Below, piece by piece: positions 63,641 through 64,000 of a stretch of 64,000 bases of DNA. Below the pieces are notes generated by a model. The model was given only the letters and a program-made list of their open reading frames with translations. It was not told the origin of the DNA and ran no database searches. Source of the stretch: Nitzschia sp. DOCU1 (lineage: Eukaryota > Bacillariophyta > Bacillariophyceae > Bacillariales > Bacillariaceae); assembly GCA_951394045.1 (NCBI GenBank), contig OX595988.1:930001-994000 (forward strand), written 5' to 3'. The position numbers and the translations under genes are program-made. Position 1 is the stretch's first letter; each line of letters begins with the position of its first letter.

Positions 63641-64000
63641 GCTCCTGGCGTGGTATTTGTGTATACTTTGATTGTGGAGATTGAATCTTTCAACGTTCGT
63701 TGACCGAGCGACTAACAGCTCATACTGTTGACGATTGTCAGCGTGGATGTGGTACGACGGTAGGTGTCAAAATGCCATCATCGTCTTCTCCCGTCATCGT
63801 CGGCATCCCATCCTGTTCCCCCGATGATGTGACGAGTCGAAGGGGTCGTTAATGTTCATTCTCTTGCGTCGAGTCAAACTAGTCATAACCGCTGATTGGC
63901 CGCCATGTTCCACGTGGGCTTTTGGGCTACGTGGAGCTTCCACGAAAGCGTTCCTCGCTCGCTCCCCCCGATGATGACGACAATGTTGATGGGGAGATTG
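63641..64000. promoter_or_regulatory. upstream region of the MFS gene at the window edge
   Basis: 360 bp with no open gene. It should contain the promoter of the MFS transporter. Nothing else seen. Confidence 0.4.

Overview
The window reads as nuclear DNA of a diatom, probably a pennate one. Several predicted proteins carry bipartite plastid-targeting leaders: a signal peptide ending in an ASAF-like motif, followed by a transit-like stretch. Examples are the Tic20-like protein, the protein at 26367-27452 and the MFS transporter. Introns are short (about 60-330 nt) and GT-AG. Genes are closely spaced on both strands, and the intergenic DNA is rich in short palindromes and trinucleotide repeats. 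The species assignment is inference; I cannot search a database.

Layout. 1-126 is the 3' end of an ERGIC/Erv46-like gene. 457-9407 holds a Tic20-like import protein, a small coiled-coil protein, an XRCC4-like candidate, lipoyl(octanoyl) transferase, a two-exon hormone-sensitive-lipase-like hydrolase and a membrane J-domain protein. 9769-9888 carries an array of small hairpins. 9904-15422 is a complete Mutator-like element (MULE) with perfect 43-bp terminal inverted repeats, an intact DDE + SWIM transposase, and a convergent second ORF built of 31-residue repeats. 16252-19555 is a trypsin-like protease pseudogene split by a shorter, non-autonomous relative of the same MULE family (about 17366-19236).

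20147-34286 is ordinary gene-rich DNA: a secreted protein, a SAP-SWIM-RING E3 ligase candidate, a Gep4-like phosphatase, a PH-domain protein, a DUF2470-like membrane protein, a thylakoid-targeted protein, a Wss1-like WLM protease, a heat-shock-factor domain protein, a methyltransferase, DENR and a secretory FKBP. 34287-36779 is a repeat-rich gap with about 450 bp of (CAA)n and copies of a dispersed repeat that also lies beside the HSF gene. 36780-63640 holds a class-III aminotransferase, an ABHD16-like hydrolase, a transmembrane LRR protein, a GPCR, an MDR-like oxidoreductase, a CAMK-type kinase, CDC45, a diatom-type conserved hypothetical, an Mpv17/PMP22 protein and a plastid-directed MFS transporter.

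There is no operon logic here; neighbours are functionally unrelated. Themes that recur are genome maintenance (CDC45, WLM protease, XRCC4-like candidate), plastid biology, and signalling (GPCR, LRR protein, kinase). Exon joins were inferred by me from reading frame, GT-AG borders and protein-family continuity. Starts were moved to the first plausible ATG where the longest open frame began with a non-ATG codon. The most interesting object is the MULE with its convergent repeat-protein ORF, together with its deletion derivative 2 kb away.
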